From: Gracilibacillus orientalis
GTDB taxonomy: Bacteria > Bacillota > Bacilli > Bacillales > Amphibacillaceae
Length of the DNA: 64,000 nucleotides
Assembly: GCF_900114645.1 (NCBI RefSeq)
Contig: NZ_FOTR01000005.1
Coordinates: forward strand, 204,602 to 268,601
Reading direction: 5' to 3'
Part shown: positions 7,192 through 15,790 of the stretch, piece after piece
How positions within the stretch are numbered: position 1 is the first letter of the stretch
How the letters are laid out: every line of letters starts with the position of its first letter
Translations under genes and position numbers: made by a program
The notes under the pieces: model-generated
Told to the model about the DNA's origin: nothing
Databases searched by the model: none
The model's input: only the letters and a program-made list of their open reading frames with translations

Positions 7192-7988
7192 TAAATGTAA
7201 AGAGAATCATTATGATTGCCTGCGCGTTATTATTAGTAGGTGGAATCGGCAGTATCATGTCTTACCGTTTTTATGAGCCAGTTACCCTTGCTGTAACAAA
7301 GGAAATAGAAAGTACTGATATTACTTCCGTTGAAATCGATATGCAAAATGAAAAAGTAGAAATCATACCGACAACTGATCCGGTTCCAAAGGTTGAACTG
7401 ACAGGTACAGAGGATAGTCATACTAAAAGTGAATTAGTTGTAGAGGAAAATAATAATACGTTATCAATTTATACAGAAAATGAGATGGCAAAGTGGTTTT
7501 CCTTTAATTTTTTTAATAATACACGTACATTAACAGTCTATTTACCTGAACAAGAAAAACAAAACTTAGAAGTTGAAACTAGTAATGGAAGCTTACAAGC
7601 ACGAGATTTAACGGTAAATCAAGTCAATGTAGAAACAAAGAATGGCAAAGTAGAGCTTAGTGATGTTGTAGCAGACTCATATCAACTGAGGGCTTACAAT
7701 GGTAAAATTGACCTTGAAAACGTTGAGGGGGAATTGGCTGCGAGGGTAAATAACGGAGCAATTTCTCTTGTAACAGAAAATTTGGATCGTAACATTAATT
7801 TTGAGACAGACAATGGAAGGATAAAGATTCAGAGTGAGAAAGAACCAACAAATACTGTATTTGATACATCAGTGAAGAATGGTAGAGTGAACCTGTTTGA
7901 TGACTCTGATTACAGTACAGTAATAGGCGATGGAGATAATCTGGTGAAATTAAGTACGAAAAACGGAAGTATTACCGTCAGTCAATAA
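7188..7988 (+). CDS. DUF4097 beta-strand-repeat envelope protein
   Basis: A single N-terminal membrane anchor or signal segment (about residues 7-26) precedes an extracytoplasmic region of short beta-strand repeats with the recurring pattern N-G-x-I/V/L (TSNGSLQARDL, TKNGKVELSDV, AYNGKIDLENV, VNNGAISLV, DNGRIKI, KNGRVNL, KNGSITV). This is the DUF4097 fold seen in LiaG-type proteins. The start overlaps the DUF1700 stop as ATGA, so the two are coupled. A structural or sensing role at the cell surface is inferred from the operon type; no enzymatic residues are visible. Confidence 0.85.
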   Translation: MINVKRIIMIACALLLVGGIGSIMSYRFYEPVTLAVTKEIESTDITSVEIDMQNEKVEIIPTTDPVPKVELTGTEDSHTKSELVVEENNNTLSIYTENEMAKWFSFNFFNNTRTLTVYLPEQEKQNLEVETSNGSLQARDLTVNQVNVETKNGKVELSDVVADSYQLRAYNGKIDLENVEGELAARVNNGAISLVTENLDRNINFETDNGRIKIQSEKEPTNTVFDTSVKNGRVNLFDDSDYSTVIGDGDNLVKLSTKNGSITVSQ

Positions 7989-7994
7989 ATAAAT

Positions 7995-8030
7995 ATTCCA
8001 GGAGTGAACATATCAGTTCGCTCCTGGAAT
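7995..8030. terminator. Convergent stem-loop between DUF4097 and AIM24 genes
   Basis: ATTCCAGGAGTGAAC pairs with GTTCGCTCCTGGAAT with one G-T or mismatch position. It lies between two convergent genes and has modest A/T tracts on both sides, so it may end transcription from either direction. Confidence 0.75.
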
Positions 8031-8052
8031 TTGCATTATATATGATGTATGA

Positions 8053-8835
8053 TTACTTATTAAACAAGTCAAATACTCCGCCAATACCACCCTCGCCTTT
8101 ATTTCCACCTTTCTCTGGAAGTGCAGCAAATACTTTACTTGCAAGACGACTGAATGGTAACGATTGTACCCATACAGTTCCTGGCCCTGAAAGTGTTGCA
8201 AAGAAAATCCCTTCTCCGCCGAATAATGCGGTTTTGATTCCCCCTACAAATTCAATGTTATAATCAACATCACCAGTAATAGCAACTAAACATCCTGTAT
8301 CGACACGTAATTTTTCCCCGGGTTGTAACTCACGCTTATGGATGGTACCTCCAGCATGAACAAAAGCCATGCCATCGCCTTCTAACTTTTGCATAATAAA
8401 TCCTTCTCCACCAAAGAAACCAGTGCCGATTTTCCGCTGAAATTCCACACCAATTGAAACACCTTTAGCTGCAGCTAAGAAAGCATCTTTTTGGCATATT
8501 ATTTTACCATTTAATTCACTTAAGTCCATTGGTATGATCTTGCCTGGATAAGGAGAAGCAAAGGAGACATGTTCTTTCCCTGCGCCCTGATTCGTGAAAG
8601 TCGTCATAAATAAACTTTCACCTGTAATAACTCGTTTGCCAGCACCAAGTAATTTACCGACAAGTCCTCCTTGTTTAGAGCCACCATCTCCGAAAATCGT
8701 TTCCATTTCAATGTCATTATTCATCATCATTAAACTTCCAGCTTCAGCAATCACTGTTTCCTGTGGATCTAATTCCACTTCTACAAACTGCATATCATCT
8801 CCGTGTAATGTAAAGTCAATTTCATGATTGTTCAT
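8053..8835 (-). CDS. AIM24/TIGR00266-family protein
   Basis: The 260-residue soluble protein is of the AIM24 (TIGR00266) family, a beta-rich fold widespread in Firmicutes with no established bacterial biochemistry. Visible features are the N-terminal VEVELDPQETVIAEAGSLM, the glycine-rich FGDGGSKQGGLVGKLLGAG, FFGGEGFIMQKLEGDG, and a C-terminal GEGIFFATLSGPGTVWVQSL. The ATG follows AAAGGAGATGAGTAGAC. A promoter with an extended -10 (TGATATGAT, minus strand, 8877-8885) and a CodY-like box over its -35 region precede it, so nutrient-responsive repression is possible. Confidence 0.85.
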   Translation of the reverse strand: MNNHEIDFTLHGDDMQFVEVELDPQETVIAEAGSLMMMNNDIEMETIFGDGGSKQGGLVGKLLGAGKRVITGESLFMTTFTNQGAGKEHVSFASPYPGKIIPMDLSELNGKIICQKDAFLAAAKGVSIGVEFQRKIGTGFFGGEGFIMQKLEGDGMAFVHAGGTIHKRELQPGEKLRVDTGCLVAITGDVDYNIEFVGGIKTALFGGEGIFFATLSGPGTVWVQSLPFSRLASKVFAALPEKGGNKGEGGIGGVFDLFNK

Positions 8836-8876
8836 GTCTACTCATCTCCTTTTTAATAGCCTATTTATATATACGT

Positions 8877-8913
8877 ATCATATCACAAAAACGATTTGAA
8901 TTGTCAGAAAATT
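8877..8913 (-). promoter_or_regulatory. Promoter of the AIM24 gene with overlapping CodY-like box
   Basis: On the minus strand an extended -10 (TGATATGAT) is preceded by TGACAA at an 18-base spacing. AATTGTCAGAAAATT (plus strand, 8899-8913) matches 14 of 15 positions of the CodY consensus AATTTTCWGAAAATT and covers the -35 element. CodY repression is inferred. Confidence 0.6.
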
Positions 8914-9059
8914 CTAATCGTTGTGAATAAATATTCAACCTGTTTATAAAAAAGTTGATATAATCGCGTTTCTATATATTACAAAAACATTGCAAATTTA
9001 GAGTAATTAAGGAAAATGCGGAGAATTAAAAAGAATATAAAAGAATTTCATAATATATG

Positions 9060-9087
9060 TTTACAAATCGAGTAAATATGGTAATAT
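9060..9087 (+). promoter_or_regulatory. Sigma-A promoter of the 55-residue membrane protein
   Basis: TTTACA and TAATAT are separated by 16 bases and lie about 60 bases upstream of the ATG at 9144. The 308-base gap from 8836 to 9143 otherwise holds only the divergent AIM24 promoter. Confidence 0.6.
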
Positions 9088-9143
9088 ATAATTAAATTCA
9101 TTAATAAATGAAGAATTTTTTAAGGGAAAGGGGATAGTTGACT

Positions 9144-9311
9144 ATGGTAACTTCTTTATACATGGTTTCTCTAACTATTCTACTTGCTTTTCTAGTTTTA
9201 TCTGCAGTTGAAAAAATAACGTCACGCAGAAAAAAACTAAAAGTAGAGATGAATTTAGAAACACCCAACACGCAAGTACAACCGGTTATTGCTGGTAAAA
9301 AAATGAGATAA
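9144..9311 (+). CDS. Small single-span membrane protein
   Basis: The 55-residue product begins with a hydrophobic helix (about residues 4-22, SLYMVSLTILLAFLVLSAV). A strongly basic stretch with TSRRKKLK follows, then a short polar tail. The layout predicts an N-out or hairpin-free anchor with a cytoplasmic tail by the positive-inside rule. Support for a real gene: a good promoter at 9060-9087, GGGAAAGGGG as a ribosome site, and a stem-loop shortly after the stop. I do not recognise the family. It could be a regulator of a membrane partner, but nothing nearby identifies one. Confidence 0.6.
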   Translation: MVTSLYMVSLTILLAFLVLSAVEKITSRRKKLKVEMNLETPNTQVQPVIAGKKMR

Positions 9312-9350
9312 GTAACTAGTCATCTGAAAGATAGGACTAGATGAAATAGG

Positions 9351-9376
9351 GCTTCCTGATTTTTATCCGGGAGGCT
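9351..9376 (+). terminator. Terminator after the small membrane protein
   Basis: GCTTCCTG pairs with CGGGAGGC (two G-T pairs) around an AT-rich loop and is followed by TTTTTG. Confidence 0.65.
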
Positions 9377-9399
9377 TTTTGTTTGTGTTAAATTATTTT

Positions 9400-9595
9400 G
9401 AAAATTATTATGTGTTAGCTTACCGAAGTCATTAATTACAGCAGGATTAGTATTTGCAGGTATCATGTCCAGTATGGTGAATGTTTGCATCCTACTATTT
9501 GCAACGATAGGCGCCATTAGCAGGCTTAGTGCAAATTTTCAATGGGGGCTATGGGGATGTTCGTTGTTCTGTCTTTTGTAGCTAAAAAAGGATAA
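9400..9595 (+). pseudogene. Decayed C-terminal fragment of a multi-span transporter
   Basis: One frame reads LPKSLITAGLVFAGIMSSMV, then LLFATIGAISRL and FQWGLWG. A shifted frame continues with MFVVLSFVAKKG and a stop at 9595. The pattern is that of the last membrane segments of a major-facilitator-type transporter with at least one frameshift and no start codon. No ribosome site is visible. The exact family is not identifiable from so short a remnant. Confidence 0.35.
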
Positions 9596-9628
9596 AAACC
9601 TTGATGAGGGGTTTTTATCCTTTTTTTG
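9590..9628. terminator. Strong bidirectional terminator
   Basis: GGATAAAAACC pairs with GGTTTTTATCC and is flanked by A6 on one side and T7 on the other, so it can stop transcription on both strands. It probably ends the RDD gene on the minus strand. Confidence 0.85.
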
Positions 9629-9758
9629 TTAGGAGTAAATATATAATTTTTGCTCTTTCAATGGTCAGTAAAGAATTGTTGAGACAAATGGAGATAAATC
9701 AATCAAAAGTCACCTAAGATTTACATCTAATTGAAGTAAACGGAGTAGGCATTTTCTA

Positions 9759-10553
9759 TCAAGCGTATTCCCACTCATCCTTAAGATGTAAATAAAGCAA
9801 TAACAACCATACTTCGTTACTTTTGGTGCTGTCTTGCATCTGATCTTCAATTTTCGGCAAGAGAATCTCACTGACTTGCGTCGTCAGCTCATCTTTTTCC
9901 TGTGTATCCATATGAAGGATTCGATGAACGTAGGTCTGTAAAAGACGCCAATCTTTTTGATTAAATTGTTTCAAGTGGAAGGATTCTAACTGCAAGTCCT
10001 CCTTTTGAATACCAAGTTGAACGATATGTTTTTTTAATGGAGATTGTTTGAGCGGCTTTTTCCGTCTTTCATGCACAACAATAGTTCCTGCTGTCATATC
10101 TCCTAACCGTTTGTGTTTAGAATGGAAAAAAACTAGGATAATACCAACAGCATAAGCACCTGGCAACATATCTATTAACCTTACAAAGTTTCTAATGATA
10201 CTTGCAAGGAATGTAATATTATGTCCATTATCCTGTATAACTCGGATGCCCAACAATCTCTTACCAATGGTTCGACCTCCCCAGAAGTATTCAAAGAAGA
10301 TGAAGTACCCAAATTGCAGTAAAAAGATCATGATGATGATAATTGCTAACATGGCACTTTCGAGATGGCCTAAAAATATATCACTCAAACTATTATTAAA
10401 CGCTAAAAATAAAAGCAATATACCCAGAAAATGAGCTAATAAAATAATTGTATAGTCAATAATATGGGCAGCAGACCTTGATCCTAAGCCAGCTAATTGA
10501 AATTGTAAAGAGACATACTCGGGTGTTTTTACCTGTAACTGTTCTTGTTCCAT
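9759..10553 (-). CDS. RDD-family membrane protein
   Basis: The 264-residue protein has an N-terminal RDD domain with about four membrane helices. The family motif is present in modified form: GLGSRSAAHIIDYTIILL at residues 22-40, then FFEYFWGGRTIGKRLLGIRV around 90-110 and KRLGDMTAGTIVV near 150. The last 95 residues are a cytoplasmic helical extension rich in charged residues. RDD proteins are sometimes ion exchangers, but most have no known function. It lies head-to-head with the SpoIIM-like gene and next to the MoxR cluster, a combination often conserved in bacteria, so it probably belongs to that system. Confidence 0.85.
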   Translation of the reverse strand: MEQEQLQVKTPEYVSLQFQLAGLGSRSAAHIIDYTIILLAHFLGILLLFLAFNNSLSDIFLGHLESAMLAIIIIMIFLLQFGYFIFFEYFWGGRTIGKRLLGIRVIQDNGHNITFLASIIRNFVRLIDMLPGAYAVGIILVFFHSKHKRLGDMTAGTIVVHERRKKPLKQSPLKKHIVQLGIQKEDLQLESFHLKQFNQKDWRLLQTYVHRILHMDTQEKDELTTQVSEILLPKIEDQMQDSTKSNEVWLLLLYLHLKDEWEYA

Positions 10554-10645
10554 GTTTAACCCCTTTCTTATTATTTTCTAATATCAACAGCACGTATTTC
10601 TATACTGTTCATTAAGACTATTTTCCATTATAATGAAGTGAGACT

Positions 10646-10679
10646 ATGATCAGTGGGGGGGTTGACTCCCACTGATCAT
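10646..10679. repeat. Perfect 12-bp inverted repeat in the RDD/SpoIIM-like intergenic region
   Basis: ATGATCAGTGGG and CCCACTGATCAT enclose a 10-base G-rich loop. The position between divergent genes allows an operator, but the sequence abuts hairpin repeat C and may be part of that element. Confidence 0.7.
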
Positions 10680-10688
10680 TAGCGAAAC

Positions 10689-10780
10689 TTATCAGGGCGT
10701 TAGCTTCTGTTATCCCCACTTAGCTTCCTTGTGTTACTTGAAGTAGTAGGGGTCTTACAGACAGTTAGCACCGTGATAAA
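10689..10780 (-). repeat. Hairpin repeat family C, complete copy
   Basis: Read on the minus strand, one arm is TTATCACGGTGCTAACTGTC with TGTAAGACCCC. The complement of the other arm is TTATCAGGGCGTTAGCTTCT with GTTATCCCCACT. The two arms align along about 32 bases, so the whole is a long imperfect hairpin. Related single arms occur at 1893-1927 and 53643-53678, and a diverged copy is at 63863-63965. Confidence 0.6.
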
Positions 10781-10808
10781 GTAAAATGCTAGTAAAAAAG
10801 GTGATTAT

Positions 10809-11777
10809 ATGCAATTAAATCAATTCATTAAACAGCACCGTCAAGATTGGGAACAATTAGAAAAGCTGATAACCCAATTACCAAAGAAAAAGACCAACGA
10901 AATCATCGAGGAGTTTCAACATACATATCAAAAAGTGGTGAGACAGTTATCTTACAGCCAGACTTATTTTCCGAATGAAGACGTGACGAATTATTTAAAT
11001 GAATTAGTCGGAAAAGCACATAATGTATTATACCAATCTCAACATTCATCATGGAAACAAGCCTATCATTTCTTTTCCAGTAAATTCGTAGGTCTACTAT
11101 TAGAACAATGGAAGGCAATTATTATTGCCTTGCTTTTATTTTGTTTTGGTGGTATTGCAAGTTTTGTAGCTGTAGTTGAAAATCCAGCTCATTTATTTGG
11201 TATTTTACCAGAAAATATGGCACAATCATTTGACCCTGAGTCACTCGGAGAAGAGCCATCCGCAGTTGATGCACCTGTTATGTCGGCGGAAATTATGGTT
11301 AATAATATGCGTGTTGCCATTCTTGCATTTGCCGGTGGTATAACGTTCGGATTACTGACTGTATATGTATTGATTTATAATGGCATTATAGTTGGCGCCA
11401 TTGCAGGACTTTTCTGGAACTATGGAAGTTCATATGTTTTTTGGGCTTATATAGTCCCACATGGAGTGATTGAATTAATCGCTATTTTTATTGCCGGTGG
11501 TGCTGGACTACTGATGGGATATAAGTTGTTTGTCCCTGGAAATTATTCGAGAGGATACCAGCTGAAGACGCAAACAGTGAGATCGGTCCAGTTGTTGTTA
11601 GGCACCATTCCTTTATTTGTAATAGCTGGTATCATCGAAGGTTTTATCACTCCTGCTGATATTTCATTAGAGATGAAATATGCTGTAGCATGTACAACAG
11701 CCATCGGCCTTGTCGCTTACATGATAATTGGTCATTATCTCTTGCGAAAGAGAGCGTTACAGCATTCCACGGTTTAA
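10809..11777 (+). CDS. SpoIIM-like (stage II sporulation protein M family, DUF95) membrane protein
   Basis: The 322-residue protein has a helical N-terminal cytoplasmic part (to about residue 95) and six hydrophobic segments between 100 and 315. The typical DUF95/SpoIIM motif AFAGGITFGLLTVYVLIYNG is followed by WAYIVPHGVIELIAIFIAGGAGLLMG. Real sporulation SpoIIM proteins are shorter, near 215 residues. This longer form is the type found beside RDD and MoxR/DUF58 genes, so I would not call it spoIIM. AAAAGGTGAT precedes the start. Its 3' end overlaps the convergent DUF58 gene by 21 bases. Confidence 0.85.
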   Translation: MQLNQFIKQHRQDWEQLEKLITQLPKKKTNEIIEEFQHTYQKVVRQLSYSQTYFPNEDVTNYLNELVGKAHNVLYQSQHSSWKQAYHFFSSKFVGLLLEQWKAIIIALLLFCFGGIASFVAVVENPAHLFGILPENMAQSFDPESLGEEPSAVDAPVMSAEIMVNNMRVAILAFAGGITFGLLTVYVLIYNGIIVGAIAGLFWNYGSSYVFWAYIVPHGVIELIAIFIAGGAGLLMGYKLFVPGNYSRGYQLKTQTVRSVQLLLGTIPLFVIAGIIEGFITPADISLEMKYAVACTTAIGLVAYMIIGHYLLRKRALQHSTV

Positions 11778-13112
11778 TGTTTCGATGTAATGGGAAACAG
11801 AAGTGACTGCTAAACGTTCAGCAGGTGCTTCTAGCATGGGTAGTCCATGCTTTTTCCATTTATTGATGACTTGTTTCTGGTTGATATATTGTTTTTGTGC
11901 GATGCTTTTTTCTATTGCTGATAAGGTGCTGTCAGGCTTCGTTCTTATTTGAGCTTGTAGCAGGCGATCTTCAATGCCCAACATGACAAAAAGGTGTTTT
12001 TTTCTTATTTTCTTCATGTGAAATAGTTGATAATCTTCATTCGCAAATGTTTGTACATCACTGAAAAGTACAATCATACTTCGTTTTCGCTGGATGGATT
12101 GAGCGTGCTGTAAGGCAAGCGGATAGTTGGATTCTTGTGCATCAACTTCTATATCATAAATCGTTTGTAAAATAGTGTCTAAATGCTCTAATCCCTTATC
12201 ACCAGGCACAACTGCTTTCATTTCTTTTGAGAAGGCTATGACGGCTACTTGATCGCCATTTTTTAGAGCTGCAGCCGCGAGCGTGATAGCTGCTTCAACC
12301 GATTTCTCCAACCGATTTCCTTCTTCTAACTCGACTCCCATCATACGACCGCAATCAATTAAGATCGTTATGTTCTTCCCATGTTCCGGTTCATATTCGT
12401 TGGTCATCACATCTTGCAATTTGGCAGACTGACGCCAATTTATTTTTCGTGGATCGTCTCCAACAACATAATTTCTAACCTTAGAAAATTCTCCAACACC
12501 ACTGCGCATCTTTCGAATTTTTATCCCTTCATGTAATAAATATTTTTGGGCACTTTCTAAATACCTTTTTGTCTCTGAAAGGTTGGGAATGACTTTTACC
12601 TCATGTGGTAAGTGGTAGGTCATTTGTTTTTCCCAGAGTCCCATTTTTGTCTTAAAGCGAAGATACAATTTATCTATCAGATATTTTCCTCTTATTTGCG
12701 GGAAGACCTCATACGGAATGTCAACTGTTCTCCCGCTAGGAACTTGCTGGTTGAAGGGGAAAATGGTTTGAAATGATGCCGGTATCCCATCCTTTAGTCG
12801 AACCGTAAACCTGTCATTTGTATGATTTTTAATACGAATGATCACCATTTGTTTATCATATCGTTCCATTTCATCGGCAATGGTACGATCTACATGTATA
12901 TCTTTCTTTCTGGGAAGTAAGAAGGCATCTATGCTTAACAGACTTACCATTAGTAGAGTGGCTATACCCAGAAACAGCCATGAAAATTGCCAGAATGATA
13001 AAATAAACATAGCTAAAATAAACAGAGCGTAATAACTTAATAGTTTATATGTAGGAATAATCCCTTTATCTCGGAACAGCAACCGATCCCACAAGCTCTT
13101 GAATCGTTTCAT
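11757..13112 (-). CDS. DUF58 domain protein (vWA-like), MoxR partner
   Basis: Two membrane helices near the N-terminus (about residues 25-65) are followed by a beta-rich region. The DUF58 core then has GVGEFSKVRNYVVGDDPRKI, INWRQSAK and a vWA-like start ITILIDCGRMMG (D-x-G instead of the full MIDAS D-x-S-x-S). MoxR-type ATPases are thought to remodel such partners during assembly of envelope complexes. I chose ATG 13112 (451 residues), preceded by GGAGGG. An earlier in-frame ATG at 13157 would give 15 more residues but lies deeper inside the MoxR gene. The gene overlaps the 3' end of moxR by 47 bases. Confidence 0.85.
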   Translation of the reverse strand: MKRFKSLWDRLLFRDKGIIPTYKLLSYYALFILAMFILSFWQFSWLFLGIATLLMVSLLSIDAFLLPRKKDIHVDRTIADEMERYDKQMVIIRIKNHTNDRFTVRLKDGIPASFQTIFPFNQQVPSGRTVDIPYEVFPQIRGKYLIDKLYLRFKTKMGLWEKQMTYHLPHEVKVIPNLSETKRYLESAQKYLLHEGIKIRKMRSGVGEFSKVRNYVVGDDPRKINWRQSAKLQDVMTNEYEPEHGKNITILIDCGRMMGVELEEGNRLEKSVEAAITLAAAALKNGDQVAVIAFSKEMKAVVPGDKGLEHLDTILQTIYDIEVDAQESNYPLALQHAQSIQRKRSMIVLFSDVQTFANEDYQLFHMKKIRKKHLFVMLGIEDRLLQAQIRTKPDSTLSAIEKSIAQKQYINQKQVINKWKKHGLPMLEAPAERLAVTSVSHYIETLNRGML

Positions 13113-13995
13113 CGATATCAGATCCCTCCAATTCTGCATATGGAGATAGTTGAACACGATGACGTAAACTAGGAATAGCTACCGTTTTCACATCATCCGG
13201 TGTAATATAGTCACGGTCATCAAGATATGCCCAGGCTTGTGCTGTTTTTGCTATTGCGATCGCAGCACGGGTACTTGCTCCATATTGAATATGTTCCAAT
13301 TCACGTGTTTTACGAACAATCTTCATAATGTAATCAGCTATTTCGTTACTAATGTTTACTTCTTGAACACTTTTTTGGATATCTAGTAATGAATCATTGG
13401 AGAATATGGATGCTATCTCCTGTGGATTTGTTTGTTCTTTTATTACCATTTGCAAAACAGATGTTTCTTCTTCTAATGTAGGGAAATCTATCTTTAGTTT
13501 AAAGAAGAATCGGTCTTGCTGTGCTTCTGGTAACGGGTAAGTCCCTTCAAACTCGATTGGGTTTTGCGTTGCTGCAACAAAAAACAAACCTGGTAATGGA
13601 TAAGTTTCTCCTTGAATGGTAACTTGTTTTTCTTCCATTGCTTCTAAAAGAGCTGCTTGTGTTTTAGCAGGTGTTCGGTTGATTTCATCCGCCAGCAACA
13701 CATTAGTAAAAATCGGTCCTTTTAATGTTTGAAAATCATGTTCTTTCATATTATATATAGCACTTCCAGTGATATCACTAGGCAATAAATCGGGAGTGAA
13801 TTGGACACGTTTAAAGTCACTATCTAATAGCTGGGCTAATGTTTTTACCATTTGTGTTTTGCCTGTCCCAGGCACCCCTTCTATTAATACATGACCACCA
13901 GCTAAAGCAGCGGCTAATAATAATCGTACGTTTTTCTGTTGACCAAGAATACGTTGTTCATAGTTTTCTAATAATGACGTAATCGTTGAAGTCAT
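13066..13995 (-). CDS. MoxR-family AAA+ ATPase
   Basis: The 309-residue cytoplasmic ATPase has Walker A GVPGTGKTQM near residue 40, Walker B VLLADEINRTPAKTQAALLE near 100, sensor 1 VAATQNPIEFEGTYPLPEAQ and the arginine-finger region QQDRFFFK. The C-terminal lid contains a helical region with RHRVQLSPYAELEG. Length is normal for MoxR. The gene sits two bases downstream of the DUF4350 gene and overlaps the DUF58 gene. It belongs to the gene order membrane protein-DUF4129-DUF4350-MoxR-DUF58 on the minus strand. A chaperone-like role is known for the family; the client here is not known. Confidence 0.93.
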   Translation of the reverse strand: MTSTITSLLENYEQRILGQQKNVRLLLAAALAGGHVLIEGVPGTGKTQMVKTLAQLLDSDFKRVQFTPDLLPSDITGSAIYNMKEHDFQTLKGPIFTNVLLADEINRTPAKTQAALLEAMEEKQVTIQGETYPLPGLFFVAATQNPIEFEGTYPLPEAQQDRFFFKLKIDFPTLEEETSVLQMVIKEQTNPQEIASIFSNDSLLDIQKSVQEVNISNEIADYIMKIVRKTRELEHIQYGASTRAAIAIAKTAQAWAYLDDRDYITPDDVKTVAIPSLRHRVQLSPYAELEGSDIDETIQELVGSVAVPR

Positions 13996-13997
13996 CG

Positions 13998-15119
13998 TTA
14001 CTCCACCTCTTCTCTTATTTTATCTATTTTTGCAGACCAGGAAAGATACTCATGTTTATTTAACGATTTCCGACTTGAAATGGTTTCAATTCCCTGGGCA
14101 ATGTAATCTAATTCTTTTGCAGAAATAGAATCTATTTTTTCTTCCATTCTTGTCAATCTTTCCTTCCAACTGTGATGATAAGGTATACCGTATCGTTCTC
14201 GAATTACTTCTTTGAGATATTCGAGTTGGTATTGAAGCGATGCTTGATAATTTTTACCTTTGGATTGCCAAATAGCGAGTGCTCTTACACGTTCATTACT
14301 CAGTCTGACCGTTTCCTCACGAACAGGATAAATTGGTCCAAAACGTTTACCTTGATTCCATAGAATAAAAATTGTAATGATGAGACCTTGAACTAATAAT
14401 ACGTATGCCCAGCCAGGAAACAATTCAAAATAGGACACAAGACCGCCTGATGTAGCTAGACTATACTCATCAAAAATTACTGTCTTCGATTCTTCGAAGG
14501 GAATAAGATTAAATATAGCTGCTGTATGATCATGTTCGGTGATGTGTTCATTTGTAAGCCAGGCAGGTTCTAAAAGTACAATGAGAGAGCCTTCTCCTAC
14601 TTTTCTCTCTATTGCGAGTGCACCAGCATTATCTTCTAACAGCACAATGTCATCATCGTTTACTGTCAAGCGGAGGAAGCTGTTTTGAAGTACTTCCAAT
14701 GGTTCTCCCTGATAATCTGCTTCAGTTGTAGTTTGAGGTTCAGTGTTAAACGATTCTGTGACTGCATATTCTGTTTGCAGGTTAAAAAGTCCATCAGGGT
14801 TTTCTTTAGCAAGTACGACGGTATTGCCCTCTCGTACGTAATCGAGATAGTGATTTTCTATATTGTTATCAGAGAATACAGGTGGATTCACTAGAATTCT
14901 TAACGTTTCTTCTGTCGTCGCAGGTAATGTTTCTTCACTTGAGACATCATAATCACCTTGTTCTAAATATGTATAGATAGCCTTTAGTCCGGTAGGTGAG
15001 GGTGATTCGACAAGATAAGGAGGATACTGCTCCGATGTATTACTGGTTGAGAAAATACTGACTACGATAAGCAAAAAAAGGAATATGACTCCAATGATCC
15101 ATGTTTTTTTATCAAACAT
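13998..15119 (-). CDS. DUF4350 domain membrane protein
   Basis: An N-terminal membrane helix (about residues 8-24) precedes an external DUF4350 domain that starts with YPPYLVESPSPTGLKAIYTY and has a Rossmann-like alternation (LRILVNPPVF, NTVVLAKENP). A second membrane helix lies near residues 240-262 (WAYVLLVQGLIITIFILW), followed by a cytoplasmic tail of about 110 residues. The start ATG shares its first base position with the stop of the DUF4129 gene (15119), so the two are coupled. The family has no known activity. Its constant partnership with DUF4129 and MoxR suggests a membrane complex. Confidence 0.8.
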   Translation of the reverse strand: MFDKKTWIIGVIFLFLLIVVSIFSTSNTSEQYPPYLVESPSPTGLKAIYTYLEQGDYDVSSEETLPATTEETLRILVNPPVFSDNNIENHYLDYVREGNTVVLAKENPDGLFNLQTEYAVTESFNTEPQTTTEADYQGEPLEVLQNSFLRLTVNDDDIVLLEDNAGALAIERKVGEGSLIVLLEPAWLTNEHITEHDHTAAIFNLIPFEESKTVIFDEYSLATSGGLVSYFELFPGWAYVLLVQGLIITIFILWNQGKRFGPIYPVREETVRLSNERVRALAIWQSKGKNYQASLQYQLEYLKEVIRERYGIPYHHSWKERLTRMEEKIDSISAKELDYIAQGIETISSRKSLNKHEYLSWSAKIDKIREEVE

Positions 15120-15778
15120 TATCGTTCACCTATTTCTTTCGTATCTGATTGATGCAAAATGGAATCTATCCATCTATTAATTTGAGTCTTATACGTTTGA
15201 TAATCCTCTTCTGTAATAGACTGTTCACCATATGTGACTTTTTCAAAGAATAGAGCTAAATTGTAAAAGTCTACTGCTAATGGTTTATTGGTTTGTTTTA
15301 GTTCTTCATAATAATCCCAATTCGTTTTCCATTGATTTGCTTGTAACAAACGGTATTCATGAAAAATTAACAACAACGCCAAAAACTGATGTCTGGTAGC
15401 CAGGCGGTAATCAGCTTGTATTTCATAATCTCTGGCACTCTGCAAATGATCGTCATAGTTCCAATCTAATTCATTATTTTTATTAAATGGTTGTTGATTG
15501 GAAAGTCGTCTTTTTCTTGCAGTGAACATGATCAAAGCAATAACGCCAAAAATCACTACAGCTGAAACAATCAGGACAATGAGGACGATAATCAGATTGC
15601 CAGCTGTAGAGGAAGGTTCAAAGGAATCAAACAATTTAGTGAGTATGTCACCAATCCAATTAGTTACACGATCCCATATTCTTTCTAAAAAACTGCGATT
15701 GTCTTCATAATAGACTTGATATTCCTGTTTACTCAAAATATCGTTTAACTGCTCTTGTTCCGTTCGAATAGATGACAT
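15119..15778 (-). CDS. DUF4129 domain membrane protein
   Basis: One clear membrane helix (about residues 58-85, IIVLIVLIVSAVVIFGVIAL) separates an N-terminal external part from a C-terminal cytoplasmic DUF4129 helical domain (DYEIQADYRLATRHQFLALL, then NWDYYEEL and VTYGEQSITEEDYQ). I place the start at ATG 15778 (219 residues): AAAGGAG lies 8 bases upstream. A TTG two codons earlier is too close to that site. Function is unknown; it is the usual partner of the DUF4350 and MoxR genes. Confidence 0.8.
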   Translation of the reverse strand: MSSIRTEQEQLNDILSKQEYQVYYEDNRSFLERIWDRVTNWIGDILTKLFDSFEPSSTAGNLIIVLIVLIVSAVVIFGVIALIMFTARKRRLSNQQPFNKNNELDWNYDDHLQSARDYEIQADYRLATRHQFLALLLIFHEYRLLQANQWKTNWDYYEELKQTNKPLAVDFYNLALFFEKVTYGEQSITEEDYQTYKTQINRWIDSILHQSDTKEIGER

Positions 15779-15790
15779 CGCCAATCTCCT

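Noticed and set aside
10809..11777. Sporulation gene spoIIM
   Set aside because: The protein is about 100 residues too long and sits in the MoxR/RDD context, so only the family name is justified.
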